A stretch of DNA of 64,000 bases. Origin: Cervus elaphus (taxonomy: Eukaryota > Chordata > Mammalia > Artiodactyla > Cervidae). The DNA is taken from positions 101,666,015-101,730,014 of the forward strand of contig NC_057823.1 of assembly GCF_910594005.1 (NCBI RefSeq), read 5' to 3'. The notes under the pieces were generated by a model that ran no database searches, had not been told where the DNA came from, and saw nothing but the letters and a program-made list of their open reading frames with translations. Shown here piece by piece: positions 21,932-33,009 of the stretch; position 1 is the stretch's first letter; each line of letters begins with the position of its first letter. The position numbers were made by a program, and so were the translations under genes.

Positions 21932-23340
21932 AGACACTTGTATTGATACTTTGATTTTGCTTTATTACAAAAATGCCAGCTCTCAGTCATCCAGGGTGGG
22001 GCTAATTGATTTAGAGATTAAACATGATAGAAAGTAATAATAGTTCAAATTAAAAAAATTAACATAATTAAAAATTCTGGTATATAGCAAAAAACTTCTG
22101 TATATCAGAAAGACTGTTTTCAGTGAAGTTAAGTAATAACTAATATCTATCATATATCAAACATGCATCAAATTATATCTACTTGAACTTGGAAACATTC
22201 TTCCTTATCATTAGAAGTGTAGTAATAATAGTAGTTTGAGAGTTGGAATCCAAGCAAAACAACAGAGTGGTTAAAGAAATCATATAACATTTCTTCTTTA
22301 CAGCTTGTAATTGGGGAACAAACACATTTTTGTTTTTGAAGAAAAAATTTTCATTTGCTTTCTGAGTTCAAGTGGGTTGAACAAGTGAAAGCATGTTAAG
22401 ATACCCTCTTTTGAAAGCCATGATTAAACTTGGCTCCATTAGCAACGGTTAGAGAAAAGCTGCTAAACGAGAAAAAGTTTATTTGAAGTCTCATAATGAA
22501 ATATGTACCAAGTGTCTCTATCCCTTTTACCTGATAATAGCTTCCAGTTTTCCTTTTGAGAGTTTTCCTCTCCTACTTGCAGAACACGTGATTCAGATCA
22601 GCCTGACTATTGTTCTAGCTCAGAGGGTGTCACAAGAATCAGGCTTGAGGGATCGCTGTGTTCCATACTCCTGGCCATGGTCACTGGTACCGGGGTGAGC
22701 TCATGACTCAAACTGTCTTGGCCAATATTAATGCTAGGACTTCAGTTGGAAGTCTTGGAACAAAGTGTACATTTTACCTGGCGTTGGCCAGTGGCTTTCT
22801 TGCTAGAGGCAATGAAAATCAATTCTACAAAAACTAATTTTCTGAAATTAAATTTCCCAAATGAAACTTCACTGTATGCCGCATCTACCAATTTATCAAA
22901 ATCTTATGTCTTTTAACTACTTACAAAGATTACCACAATTTGCACTTGGGGATGCTTTTCAAAGCTCTTGGAGATTCTTGGTTTTTACTTTTCTTTATAT
23001 GGACACTTTAAATAAGTTATAGTTGGTGAATTCTGAGGCTTATAGGGTGATTTATTTTTGCAATACTTATATTTCATGTTTGGGAAGCAATATTTTATCA
23101 TCAAAAACCAATATCATTTTGTGTGAATTTTTCGATTTCTGTTTACGTCACATATTTTTTTAAAGTTAGTTTTTGTATCAACAACATTTAGCACTAAGGT
23201 TTTTCTGCCAGTTTTCCATGTGGTATTTTAACTGTAGATTATTTCTAAAAAACGGTGGTAAAATTTAATATTTGGTGTGATTTTCCTCTTGCTTTCTAGT
23301 TAATTTTATGTTTTATTTGTATCATTTTTTTTATTTTTAG
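21932..23340. other. unique AT-rich sequence
   Basis: No gene or repeat family recognised. Confidence 0.5.
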
Positions 23341-23349
23341 CCAATTTCT

Positions 23350-24344
23350 ATTTTAAAAGTTTTTTTAATTGAAATATAGTTAATTTTACAATGTGTTAGT
23401 TTTAGCTATATATCAAAGTGATTCAGTTACACATATACTGTATATATAGAAATATACACATATGCATATTCTTTTTTACATTCTCTTCCTTTACAGGTTA
23501 TTGCAAGATACTGAGTATAGTTCCCTGTGCTATGCAGTAGGTGCTTGCTGGTTATCTCTTATCTGTATACTTTAGTAATGTCTGTGTTTTATTCTCTAAC
23601 TTCTAGTTTATTTCTCCTCTTCTCCTTCCCCTTTGGGAACCATAAGTTTGTTTTCTATGCCTATGAATCTATTTCTCTTTTGTAAATAATTCATTAGTAT
23701 CTTTTTCTTTAGATTCCATGTGTATAAACAATGTCATATAATGTTTGTCTCTGTCTGGCTTACTTTATTTAATATGGTAATCTCTAGGTCTATCCATGTT
23801 GCTGCAAATAACATTATTTCCTTCTTTTCTGTGGCTGATTAATATTCCATTCTGTATATATACCACATCTTCTTTACCCATTCATCTGGACATTTAAGTT
23901 GCTTCCATTTCTTGGCTCTTGTAAGTTGTGCTGTTATGAACACTGGGGTGCATGTATCTTTTAAAATTATGGTTTTCTCCAGGTATAAGCCAAGGAGTGG
24001 GATTGCTGGATCAGATGGTACCTCTGTGTTTAGTTTTTTAAGGGACCCTCCAAACTGTTCTCCATAGTGGTCGTACCAGTTTATACACCCACCAGAAGTG
24101 TAGGAGAGCTCCTTTTTCCCCACACCTTCTCCAGGGTTTATTATTTGTAGACTTTTTGATGATGGTCATTCTGACCAGTCTGAGGTAATCCCTTACTGTA
24201 GTTTTGATTTGCATTTCTCTAATAATTGGCAATGTTGAGCATCCTTTCATGTACCTTTTGGCCATCTGTATGTCCTCTCTGGAGAAATGTCTATTTAGAC
24301 TTTCTGCCCATTTTTTTAAATTGGGTTATTTGCTTTTTTGATAT
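23350..24344 (-). mobile_element. L1 LINE, 5'-truncated, about 1 kb
   Basis: Reverse-oriented L1 3' UTR (cagttacacatatactg, tgtgctatgcagtaggtgc) and the C-terminal part of ORF2. The 9-bp repeat ccaatttct at 23341-23349 and 24345-24353 is the target duplication and shows where 5' truncation occurred. Confidence 0.88.
23839..24265 (-). pseudogene. L1 ORF2 C-terminal pseudogene
   Basis: Two overlapping minus-strand frames carry the end of L1 ORF2: 24038-24265 with IIREMQIKTTVRDYLRLVRM and GEKGALLHFWW, and 23839-24123 with DPAIPLLGLYLEKTI and YIYRMEY. The shift between frames shows an indel. The Cys-Cys-His-Cys cluster typical of the ORF2 C terminus has lost its first and last Cys (replaced by Trp and Tyr). 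Dead fragment. Confidence 0.8.
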
Positions 24345-24353
24345 CCAATTTCT

Positions 24354-24603
24354 GTGTTGACCCTTCAAATTTTTCTACTTTTGTCTCATTTTCAATAAAT
24401 GACATAGTAATCATTTAGTGTATTATAGTAACAATATGAATTGCTTATAGTCATCCTAATTTTGCTGACATTGCTTTGAATAATTTTATTGTTCTAAGTC
24501 AAATCTCTTAGCATCTTATTTCTAGGTTCATATATCTAATAGTTTACTGTGAGAAACAAAAATAACTTTTCATTTCTTTTGGGTGATTTTTTTTTTTTAT
24601 GTC
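24354..24603. other. unique sequence
   Basis: No feature seen. Confidence 0.4.
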
Positions 24604-24615
24604 ACATTCTCTCTA

Positions 24616-24650
24616 GGTCTTCCCTGGTGGCTCAGATGGTAAAGAATCTG
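24616..24650 (+). mobile_element. 35-bp tailless Bov-tA head (tRNA-5'-end) insertion
   Basis: The segment contains tcttccctggtggctcagat and tggtaaagaatctg, which is exactly the first part of the Bov-tA tRNA-like head. It is flanked by perfect 12-bp copies of acattctctcta (24604-24615, 24651-24662). There is no body and no A tail. Confidence 0.85.
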
Positions 24651-24662
24651 ACATTCTCTCTA

Positions 24663-25745
24663 ATTTTAGGCATTTTCAGCTTTGTTGTACCAACTCCTTG
24701 GATGACAAATCGCTTACTTTTCTTCTTGCGGTTGTTTATATAATTTTCATTAGATAAATTTATTATTACAGAACTGATTTTGGAAAAAAAATAACTTTGG
24801 TGAAGTGACATTAAAACCTCTATCACAGAGGAGTAGTTTGTTAAAAATGAATTTAATGCGGATCTGAGAGAGAGACAGATTGCTGACAACATCAATCATG
24901 AAAACACCTGGTTTCTACCGCGCTTAAAGATAGAGATTGGAGGCTAGGTTTTCAGGGATGTTGAACTGTGAGCTAGAGATTAGGCTATAAGAATTAAAGT
25001 GTATTTGGATCAACACCTGGGGAAGAGCAGTGAAGGACACTGACTGGACATGGGGAGAAGCTAGACTGTAATTCAGTCTCAGCAAGGACTTCCGACAATC
25101 CCACCCTTTCTGGTGACTAGATTGCTTGTTCTGGCTTGGCTATTTTTCTACACCAGGAAAACTGTATTGTACTTAGAAAGTTGTGTGGGAAATATGGAAT
25201 GAAAACAAGGAGAAGGGGGAGACTTTATTCAGCCTGTGAGAAAGCCGTAGGAATATCTCATACAGGGGAGGACATCCCTCTGGTTACTGTCCATGTCTCT
25301 TAAGTGTAGTTCTCTTTCCCATGGACACTTCATAGAGCCAGTTTTAGCTCTGAAACTTCCACATTTCCAGTTCTATTATTTATCACAATTTTTTCACAGT
25401 AAAATTTAATTTCTCTTATTATCTAGTTTTTCTAGAGGGTCCTTATCACAACCCTCCATGACTTATAGTTTCCATGTAGCTCTTACTGCCTTTGACTGTT
25501 ACATGTAAACTGATACTACCTCATAAAGACAGAGGAGTATATAAATGCCTTCATTGCCCAGGAAGTAACTATTTGGGGGCAGTATGTCTTCACATAGGCT
25601 TATACTTGTATCCCACATAAAGTGAGGCTTATTTTCACTTGCCTTGAAGCCCAAGTCTGCATGTTATTAGATATCAAGACAATTCTATTTGCCTCTTAAA
25701 ACTTTGAAGAATATAACTTTTATAATAGATTTCTGAAAGAGATCT
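24663..25745. other. unique sequence
   Basis: No feature recognised. Confidence 0.45.
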
Positions 25746-26918
25746 TCCAGATGTTCAAGCTGGATTTAGAAAAGGCAGAGGAATCAAATTGTCAACATCT
25801 GTTGGATCATAGACGAAACAAGAGAATTCCAGAAAAACATCTACTTCTGCTTCATTGACTGTGCTAAAGTCTTTGACATGTAGATCACAACAAACTGTGG
25901 AAAATTCTTAGAGAGAGAGGAATACCAGACCATCTTACCTGACTCCTGAGAAACCTGTATGTAGGTCAAGAAGCAACAGTTAGAACTAGACATGGAACAA
26001 TGGACTGCTTCAAAATTGGGAAAGGAGTACATCAAGGCTGTATATTGACACCCTGTTTATTTAACTTATATGCAGGATACATCTTGCAAAATGCTGGGCT
26101 GGATGAAGCACAAGCTGGAATCAAGATTGCAGGGAGAAATATCAATAATCTCAGATATGCAGATGACACTATCCTTATGCCAGAAAGTGAAGAAGAACTA
26201 AAGAGCCTCTTGATGAAAGTGAAAGAAGAGAGTGAAAAAGCTGACTTAAAACTCAGCATTCAAAAAATGAAGATCATGGCATCTTATCCCATCTCTTGAT
26301 GGCAAATCAATGGGGAAACAATGGAGACAGTGACAGACTTTATTTTGGGGGGCTCCAAAATCACTGCAGATGGTGACTGCAGCCATGAAATTGAAAGATG
26401 ATTGTTCCTTGAAAGAAAAGTGGTGATAAACCTAGACAGAGTATTAAAAAGCAGAAACATTACTTTGCCAACAAAGGTCCATCTAGTCAAAGCTATGGTT
26501 TTTCCAGTAGTCATGTATGGATGTGAGAATTGGACCATAAAGAGGGCTGAGCACTGAAAAAGTGATGCTTTTGAACTGTGGTGTTGGAGAAGACTCTTGA
26601 TGATCAAAGGAGATCCAACCAGTCCATCCTAAAGGAGATCAGTCCTGGGTGTTCATTGGAAGGACTGATGCTGAAGCCGAAGCTCCAATACTTTGGCCAC
26701 CTGATGCGAAGAACTGACTCATTGGAAAAGACCCTGATGCTGGGGAAGATTGAAGGCAGGAGGAGAAGGGGATGACAGAGGATGAGATGGTTGGATGGCA
26801 TCACCAACTTGATGGACATGAGTCTGAGCAAGCTCTGGGAGATGGTAAAGGACAGGGAAGCCTGCAGTCCATGGGGTTGCAAAGAGTCAGATATGACTTA
26901 GCAACTGAGCAACAACAA
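25746..26918 (+). mobile_element. BovB (RTE) LINE, 5'-truncated
   Basis: About 1.17 kb of forward BovB beginning at cttccagatgttcaagctgg and ending gcaactgagcaacaac. It runs from the middle of the RT domain to the 3' end. No clear target duplication was found. Several indels separate the frames. Confidence 0.9.
26000..26775 (+). pseudogene. BovB reverse transcriptase pseudogene
   Basis: An open piece of 99 codons at 26000-26299 holds the RT palm motifs (GVHQGCILTPCLFNLYAGYI, and the catalytic box YADDTILMPES). A stop follows at 26297-26299, and downstream frames resume after indels, including SILKEISPGCSLEGLML at about 26620-26690. The upstream RT motifs lie in broken frames at 25746-25999 (FIDCAKVFD-like text with a stop just after). 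Non-functional. Confidence 0.85.
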
Positions 26919-27147
26919 GCCTTCCTTTGCTTCCTCTGTGTCTGCCCCCTGTCATGTTTAGTAATGGGACCCTCTTCCGGGTGCTTTTTTGGCAGAGACA
27001 CTCTCTAGAAAGAAAAATCCATCTTTTTCTCTGACTGTCTTGATTATGAGACACAACGTCTATTAGAATTTTGAAAAGGATCATTTATGTTTCCATTTTG
27101 GAAGAAATGTTATACTTACCTGCCTTTGTTTTTGCTGTTACCCCTTC
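26919..27147. other. unique sequence
   Basis: No feature seen. Confidence 0.4.
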
Positions 27148-27160
27148 TTATAGACTGAAT

Positions 27161-27376
27161 GTGTGCTGCCTGTGTGCTAAGTCACTTCAGTCGTGTCCAA
27201 CTCTTAGCTATCCTATGGACTATTGTTCCCTTGGCCCCTCTGTCCATGGGATTCTCCAGGCAAGAATACTGGAGCAGGTTGCCACGACCTCGTTCAGGGG
27301 GTATCTTCCTGACCCAGGGGTTGAACTCGCGTCTCATATGTCTCCTGCGTTGGCAGGTGGGTTGCGTGCAGCGCAG
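27161..27376 (-). mobile_element. Bov-tA SINE inside MLT1
   Basis: Full reverse Bov-tA (cagtcgtgtccaactct, gcaagaatactggagc, head with cctgcgttggcaggtggg). The target duplication agactgaat lies at 27152-27160 and 27377-27385, in LTR sequence. Confidence 0.9.
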
Positions 27377-27445
27377 AGACTGAATATTGAATATGTCCAC
27401 CCAAACTTTGTATGTGGAGTCCTAACTACCACTGTGATGGTATTT

Positions 27446-27718
27446 AAAATTATTTTTTGTTTTTTTATTGGCTGTGCTTGGTCTTCCTTGCTGAGAGCAG
27501 GCTTTTTCTAGTTGTGGCCAGCGGGGTCTCCTCTCTAGTGGTGGCTCGTGGGATTCTCATTATTGTGGCTCTTTTTTGTTGCAGAGCCCAAGCTCTCAGG
27601 CATGTCCCACCTTCATACTCCACAGCATGTGGGATCTTCCCAGGCCAGGGATCAAACCCATGTCTCCTGCATTGGAAGGCGGATTCTCAACTGCTGGACC
27701 ACCAGGAAAGTCCCTGGA
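27446..27718 (-). mobile_element. CHR-2-type SINE inside MLT1
   Basis: Reverse CHR-2: T-rich tail at the left, then ggctgtgcttggtcttcc, tgtggctcttttttgttgc, cagcatgtgggatcttcc, gatcaaacccatgtctcc and head ccaccaggaaagtcc. The target duplication gatggtattt (27436-27445) and gatcgtattt (27719-27728) matches 9 of 10. Confidence 0.88.
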
Positions 27719-27788
27719 GATCGTATTTGGAGATGAGACCTTTGAGAAGTGGTTAGGTTATGAAAGCTGCACCCTCATGCATGGGATT

Positions 27789-27929
27789 GTGCTATGATAA
27801 GTCTCTTCAGTCATGTCAGACTCTTTGCCACCCCGTGAACTGTGGCCCACCAGGCTCCTCTGTCCATGGGATTCTCCAGGCAAGAGTACTGGAGTGGGTT
27901 GCCATGCCCTCTTCCAGGGGATCTTCCCC
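27789..27929 (-). mobile_element. 5'-truncated Bov-tA inside MLT1
   Basis: Body (gtgaactgtggcccacc, gcaagagtactggagtggg) ends in the linker ggggatcttcccc, so the tRNA-like head is mostly missing. The flanks catgcatgggatt (27776-27788) and catgaatgatatt (27930-27942) are a degraded target duplication. Confidence 0.85.
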
Positions 27930-28140
27930 CATGAATGATATTAGTACCCTTATGAAAGAGAGATTCTGGACCCTTCTGCCATTGGAGGATGCAGCAATTT
28001 AGGTGGTCGTCTATGAACCAGGGAGCATGTTCTCACCAAACACAAAATCTGTGGCATCTTGATCTGGGACTTCTCAGCCTCCACACTAGAGAGGGGTAAT
28101 ATTTGTTGCTGGGCCTCTGCAGTCATGGGTATACCACTGT

Positions 28141-28255
28141 GCGTGTTGTTGCTCAGTCGTGTCTGACTCTTTGTGACCCCATGGACTGTGACCCGCCAGC
28201 CTCCTCTGTCCACGGGATTCTCCAGGCAAGAATACTGGAAGGGGTTGCCATGTCC
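28141..28255 (-). mobile_element. BovA SINE fragment at MLT1 edge
   Basis: Reverse BovA body (gctcagtcgtgtctgact, gcaagaatactggaagggg) with no head. No clear duplication. It lies where the LTR end would meet the following L2. Confidence 0.85.
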
Positions 28256-28600
28256 AGATACTGCTTTAAATTATTCCACCTGTCTTTCTGGCCTCCCCCA
28301 ACCCTCTGCAAACTCTAGAATGACAGTTTCACCCTTCAAATACTAACTCCTCTCTCACTTTCCCCACTGAAAATAATGGAATTAATCACTCCATGCTTCT
28401 ATTTCTTTTCGTACCTGTCTCTAGTATTTTATTAGAGCACCTTCCACATTTCATTTTCATTGTTTCAAGTTTTGCCTTTCCTGATAGAATGTGAGCTCTT
28501 CAAAGACAAAAAAAAGTGTCTTTTTTTCATCCTTGTATTCCTAGCACAAAACCTGGCACATTATAGGTTCTAATTAAATGTTTGATCAAGTGAAAGCACT
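28256..28600 (+). repeat. L2 LINE 3' end
   Basis: The forward L2 terminal pattern is clear: gatagaatgtgagctcttc, ttgtattcctagcac, aaaacctggcacattatagg, ttaaatgtttgatcaagtg. Non-coding. Confidence 0.7.
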
Positions 28601-29640
28601 GAATTTCTTCTTGTTCTGTTTCAATTAATTTTACTTGTAATCACTTACTGAAATAATAAAAAATAGTATTGAGTAGCACTTCACTACTTTTTCTTACTAG
28701 AACAGTTATATTACGTGTTTAATGTTTATTTAAAGAGATATTTAAAAATTTGCATTCTATACTTCTGGTCTCTAAATATTTTTGCTCAGTTAGATCTAAA
28801 AGATGACTCAGAAAGTTAAGCTTTGCTACTGTGGGGAAAATGGGTAACTATTGTTGACTTCTAGTCTTTTTTTGAAGTCCTACTAATATCAGTTCTTAAA
28901 TCCTTCAGCCATATGCTGTTGACTGGAAACTTATCAATAGTCCACTGCAGAGTTGCCACATGAACGTTCCTTAGGGATGGAAGACTGTGGAATAGCCAGA
29001 CTTTTCTGAGGAGCATCTTGCTTCTAAAAAAGCAGTGGTCCTCTGTTGCCTTAAGTCTGCAGGTAGAGACGTGGATGGTGAAAGTGATATCTTGTTTGAA
29101 GGGGGATCTGAGATTATAGATTTAGACTCATCTCCTATACATATACACTGTGCATATTTCTTCTGATTTTGGAGGATACATCTTTTCTTGCTTCTAAGCA
29201 AAAGAACTGGAGGAGAGAAACAATTTGATGTTTCAGATTAAAGAGAAAAACACTAGTGTGTATCATATTTTGGCAGGAAAGGAAAGATGGATAAGTATAC
29301 ACCATCCACAATTTTCCCAACATGGTAGTTATGCTAACTTTAAGTTGAATTGTGAGATGGCGTTAGTTGATAGAATATGTTTAAAAAGTACTAAATTGTT
29401 AGTGGAGCCAAATAAGCATATTTCTATGTTAATCATAGAAGGAAAACCAAAATAATTATATTTTTGAACAAATTAGAACTGAACATTGTGACACTATTAG
29501 TAGCACCTGAAGATGTGGAAATTAGAGTATGTCTGCAATTATATTTAAATTTCAAGCATCTTACCACTGATATGTATTGGAAACAACATGGTCTTAGCTC
29601 GTTTTAAAATAGAAAGATGTCTCTTAAGAGAATTCGTCTC
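28601..29640. other. unique sequence
   Basis: No feature recognised. Frames at 28971-29201 (minus) and 29225-29455 (plus) have no family resemblance. Confidence 0.45.
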
Positions 29641-30677
29641 CAACCTGTTTTCTTTGTTTCTCTTTGCGGAAAAAGTCCTTAAAAGAGTTACTCGCACCTC
29701 CAGTCCCTGAGTCCTCTCTTCGTTTCTCTCTCACACTCACTTTTCTCAGGCTTTTGACACACTACGGCCCACTAAAATTGCTCTCACCAAGGTCAGTAAA
29801 GACTCTCAGGTTGCTAAATGCGGTTCTCAGTTCTCGTCTAACTTGACCTATTAGCTGCATTTACGCAGCTGATAATTCCTTTTTTCCTGAAAACTCTTTC
29901 TTCACTTAGCTCCCAGGATACCACACTCTCCTGGATTACTTTCCACAGTTCTACCGTGCCTTTTCTAGCTCCTTTTTCTGTGTCTTATTTATCTTGACCT
30001 TTTAGATGTGGCTTTGGCTCAGGGCTCAGACCTTACACCTCTTCTCTTTTTCTCCTTGTTAAGTTGGTGATCTCATCTGCTTCATGGCTTAGATCTCATC
30101 CATGAGTTGACAGTTGCCAAATTTATATCTTTGGCCCAGACTGCTCCCCGATTCCAGAATCGTATATCGAGAGGACTACTTGACAGCTCCATTTAGATGT
30201 TGAATAGCTGTTTCAAAATTAGCATGCCCAAAAAAGGATTCTTGCTTTTGTCCTCCTCCACATTTGCTTCATTCACTGTCTCCCCCATATCAGTCACTGA
30301 CAACTCCCACTTTCTGATTGCTCAGTCCCCAAAACTTTCAATCATCTTTGCCTCTTTTATGCATTCATAAAATATAGCCAATCTGTCAGCGCATGTATTG
30401 ACTCTACCTGAAATCCAGAATATTGCTACTGCTCGCAATCTTCTTTGCTACTAACTGGGACCAACCTACCAGCTTCCCTCACTGGAACTGTTGTATGTGA
30501 TAGTTTCCTAACTGATCTCTACTATCCTATATCTGCCCCACTTCAATGTGTGTTCTCAAATAAGATTCTGAATGGTCTTGTTAAAATGTAACTCAGATCC
30601 TATCATCCTTCAACTCAAAATCTACCAACGGGGCCTTTCTGTTCTTTTGAGTAAAGCAAAAAGACTTACAATGTAAT
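29641..30677 (+). repeat. L2 LINE remnant, about 1 kb
   Basis: A long diverged stretch in forward L2 orientation, clearest from 30200: gtcctcctccacatttgc, gtcactgacaactccc, catcctttgcctc-like text, ctaactgatctctac, then tcagatcctatcatcc. The left limit is uncertain. No frame is preserved. Confidence 0.5.
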
Positions 30678-30693
30678 GTGTATTAGTTTGGCT

Positions 30694-31092
30694 CAGTTCA
30701 GTTCAGTTCAGTCGCTCAGTCGTGTCTGACTTTTTGTGACCCCATGGACTGCAGCACACCAGGCTTCCTTGTCCATCACCACCTCCTGGAGCTTGCTCAA
30801 ACTCATGTCCATTGATCAGTGATGCCATCCAACCATCTCATCCTCCATCATCCCCTTCTCCTCCTGCCCTCAATCTTTCCCAGCATCAGGGTCTTTTCCA
30901 AGGAGTCAGTTCTTCACATCAGGTGGCCCAAGTACTGGAGTTTTACCTTCAGCATCAGTCCTTCCAATGAATATTCAGGACTGATCTTTAGGATGGACTG
31001 ATTGGATCTCCTTGCAGTCCAAGGGACTCTCAAGAGTCTTCTCCAACACCACAGTTCAAAAGCATCAGTTCTTTAGTGCTCAGCTTTCTTTC
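30694..31092 (-). mobile_element. BovB 3' fragment inside MLT1
   Basis: Reverse BovB 3' end of about 400 bp: gttcagttcagtcgctcag at the left is the BovB terminus, then ccatggactgcagcacacc, tccttccaatgaatattcag and, at the right, agtgctcagctttctt. The repeat tttggct at 30687-30693 and 31093-31099 is the target duplication within the LTR. Only the last part of the ORF is present, without motifs. Confidence 0.88.
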
Positions 31093-31291
31093 TTTGGCTA
31101 CTATATACCATAGGCTGAGTAGATTAAACAATAGACGTTTATTTATCACAGTTCTGCAAGCTGAGAAGTCTCAGACTGAGATGTTGGCAGGTTCAATCAC
31201 TGATGAAGGCCACCTTCCCAGCTCACAGACAGCCAGCTTCCTGCTGTACCTTCTCATGGCAGAGGCAAGCAGCTGTGCTCATCAGGGCACT

Positions 31292-31509
31292 GGGCTTCCC
31301 AGGCGGTGCTCATGGTAATGAACCCACCTGCCAATGCAGGAGACGTAAGAGATGTGAGTTTGACCCCTGGGTCGGGAAGATACCCTGCAGGAGGGCATGG
31401 CAACCCACTCCAGTATTCTTGCCTGGAGAATCCCATGGACAGAGGAGCCTGGTGGGCTGCAGTCCTTAGGGTCACAGAGAGTCGAACATGACTGAATTGA
31501 CTTAGCACA
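31292..31509 (+). mobile_element. Bov-tA SINE inside MLT1
   Basis: Forward Bov-tA: gggcttcccaggcggtgc, tgccaatgcaggagacg, gggaagataccctgc, ccagtattcttgcctgg, ggtcacagagagtcg. No convincing target duplication is left. Confidence 0.9.
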
Positions 31510-31655
31510 CGAAAATTCTGTTATGGGTGCTCTACCTTCATGACTTCATCTAAACCTAATTACCTCCCAAAGGCCCCAACTCCAAATATCATCTGATTGG
31601 AGATAGCTTCAATGTATGAATTTAGAAGGAACACAAATGTTCAGTCTAGAATAGC

Positions 31656-31819
31656 TTGTAAAAACTACTGGCTCCTTTTAGTTCTCAGATCTCTCCTGCA
31701 GTACTCTGCTGAAACCATAACCTTCTTACCTTTTCTTGAGCCTTCCAGGCACCATCCTACATCATGCCCTTTGAACTGACTGTTCACTCTTACTGAAATG
31801 CTCTTCTCTCAAGAGCATT
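31656..31819. other. unique sequence
   Basis: No feature seen. Confidence 0.4.
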
Positions 31820-31828
31820 TATATACAC

Positions 31829-31877
<49 letters not shown>

Positions 31878-31886
31878 CACATATAT
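31820..31886. repeat. (CA)n(TA)n microsatellite
   Basis: Compound run of about 65 bp: CA units, then TA units, then acacatatat. Confidence 0.92.
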
Positions 31887-31897
31887 GGATCTACTCA

Positions 31898-31983
31898 TAT
31901 TCCTGCCTGAGAATCCCCACGGACAGAGGAGCCTTGAAGGCTACAGTCCATAGAGTTGCAAAGAGTCGGATACATCTGAGTGA

Positions 31984-32026
<43 letters not shown>
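31898..32026 (+). mobile_element. 5'-truncated BovA SINE with (CA)n tail
   Basis: The body runs from tcctgcctgagaatcccc to gtcggatacatctgagtg, then (CA)n from 31987 to 32026. With the microsatellite at 31820 it makes a SINE fragment bracketed by two CA-rich arrays. Confidence 0.85.
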
Positions 32027-32028
<2 letters not shown>

Positions 32029-33009
32029 CCTCTCAAGCCTTTGCTCCGTTGTTATCTGTTCAGTGATGCCTTCTCTGGAATTAAGCTGTTTAAATTGGTG
32101 ACCTATCTCCCAGCACTCCAAATAACCATGCTTTTTTTCTTTTATCTTCTAGTATATTTTATATATGAGGAGACAGTGTTTGTACTGACTGAATATATTC
32201 CTAGGCTATACTGCTTAGGCTTCTCGGGTTTTGGTAGGATAAATAACTTATTCTTGCTAATGAAATGTGTGTGTGGAAGTAATGGGTATCCCTTCCAGGG
32301 CAAGGTGGTTAAGAGCAGGCATTGCTTTCTTTTCTCCTAGATGCTCACAGACGATTAAGATGAGGCACTGAAAGGAAAGAGCTTCCTGAATCACAGTGTA
32401 GAAGGATGTCCATAGAACACTAGGATTGTGGGTGAGAAGGAAAGCAATTTCTGTTGTATCTCTAAGTTATGTACAGCCTCTGTTCTAATTTCTTAGTGCA
32501 TGTGTTGTTTTAAAACATTTTGAATCATTGTAGGAACTTAAATGGATCAGATGAACTTAAAGGGATCAGCATATCACTTGAAACTAAGTGGGATTGATGA
32601 CTATTAATGCAAGGAAATGTTAACAAATAAATACTATGGATTCTACAGGTGTCAGGAGCAGTTTTGGCAGTTTCCTTAGATGAATTAAATAAAGATCATA
32701 TGCATTCAAGATCATTAAGAACTGACTATAATTTGGGCTGGTCTATGTGACAGTTTATATATTAACTTGAATATTTGAGAAAATTCGAAGACATTTTTAT
32801 TCTTTCAATATTATGGATGTTTATAAGCAAGCATTTTACTTCAACATTTATTCCTGACAAATGTAAGTATAAGCAGACCCCTAATTAATACAAGCCTTGT
32901 TTTCCTGGCAATGGAAATTTGCATAGCTGTGACTTACGCTAACATCTGACCTGTATCTAGGAGCTTGATAGAAATGATGCTTAGAGGGGAACAGAATTTG
33001 TCAAATATA
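32027..33009. other. unique sequence
   Basis: No feature recognised. The 99-codon frame at 32041-32340 has no family resemblance. Confidence 0.45.

Larger units (their letters stand above)
27148..28130 (+). mobile_element. MLT1-type LTR (ERVL-MaLR) broken by three SINEs
   Basis: LTR pieces at 27148-27160, 27377-27445, 27719-27788 and 27930-28130 read in order as one forward MLT1 LTR: tatagactgaatgtg, tgtccacccaaactttg, ctaccactgtgatggt, gagaagtggttaggtta, attagtacccttatgaaag, atctatgaaccaggg-like, cttgatctgggacttctcag. Removing the three SINEs restores a length of about 370 bp. No retroviral internal region is present. Confidence 0.82.
30678..31655 (-). mobile_element. MLT1-type LTR (reverse) carrying BovB and Bov-tA
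   Basis: LTR pieces at 30678-30693 (tgtattagtttggct), 31093-31291 (aaacaatagacgtttat, tcacagttctgcaagctg, ggcaggttcaatcactg) and about 31510-31655 (cttcatgacttcatc, acctcccaaaggcccc, tgttcagtctagaatag) read as one reverse MLT1. Without the inserts its length is about 360 bp. Confidence 0.8.
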
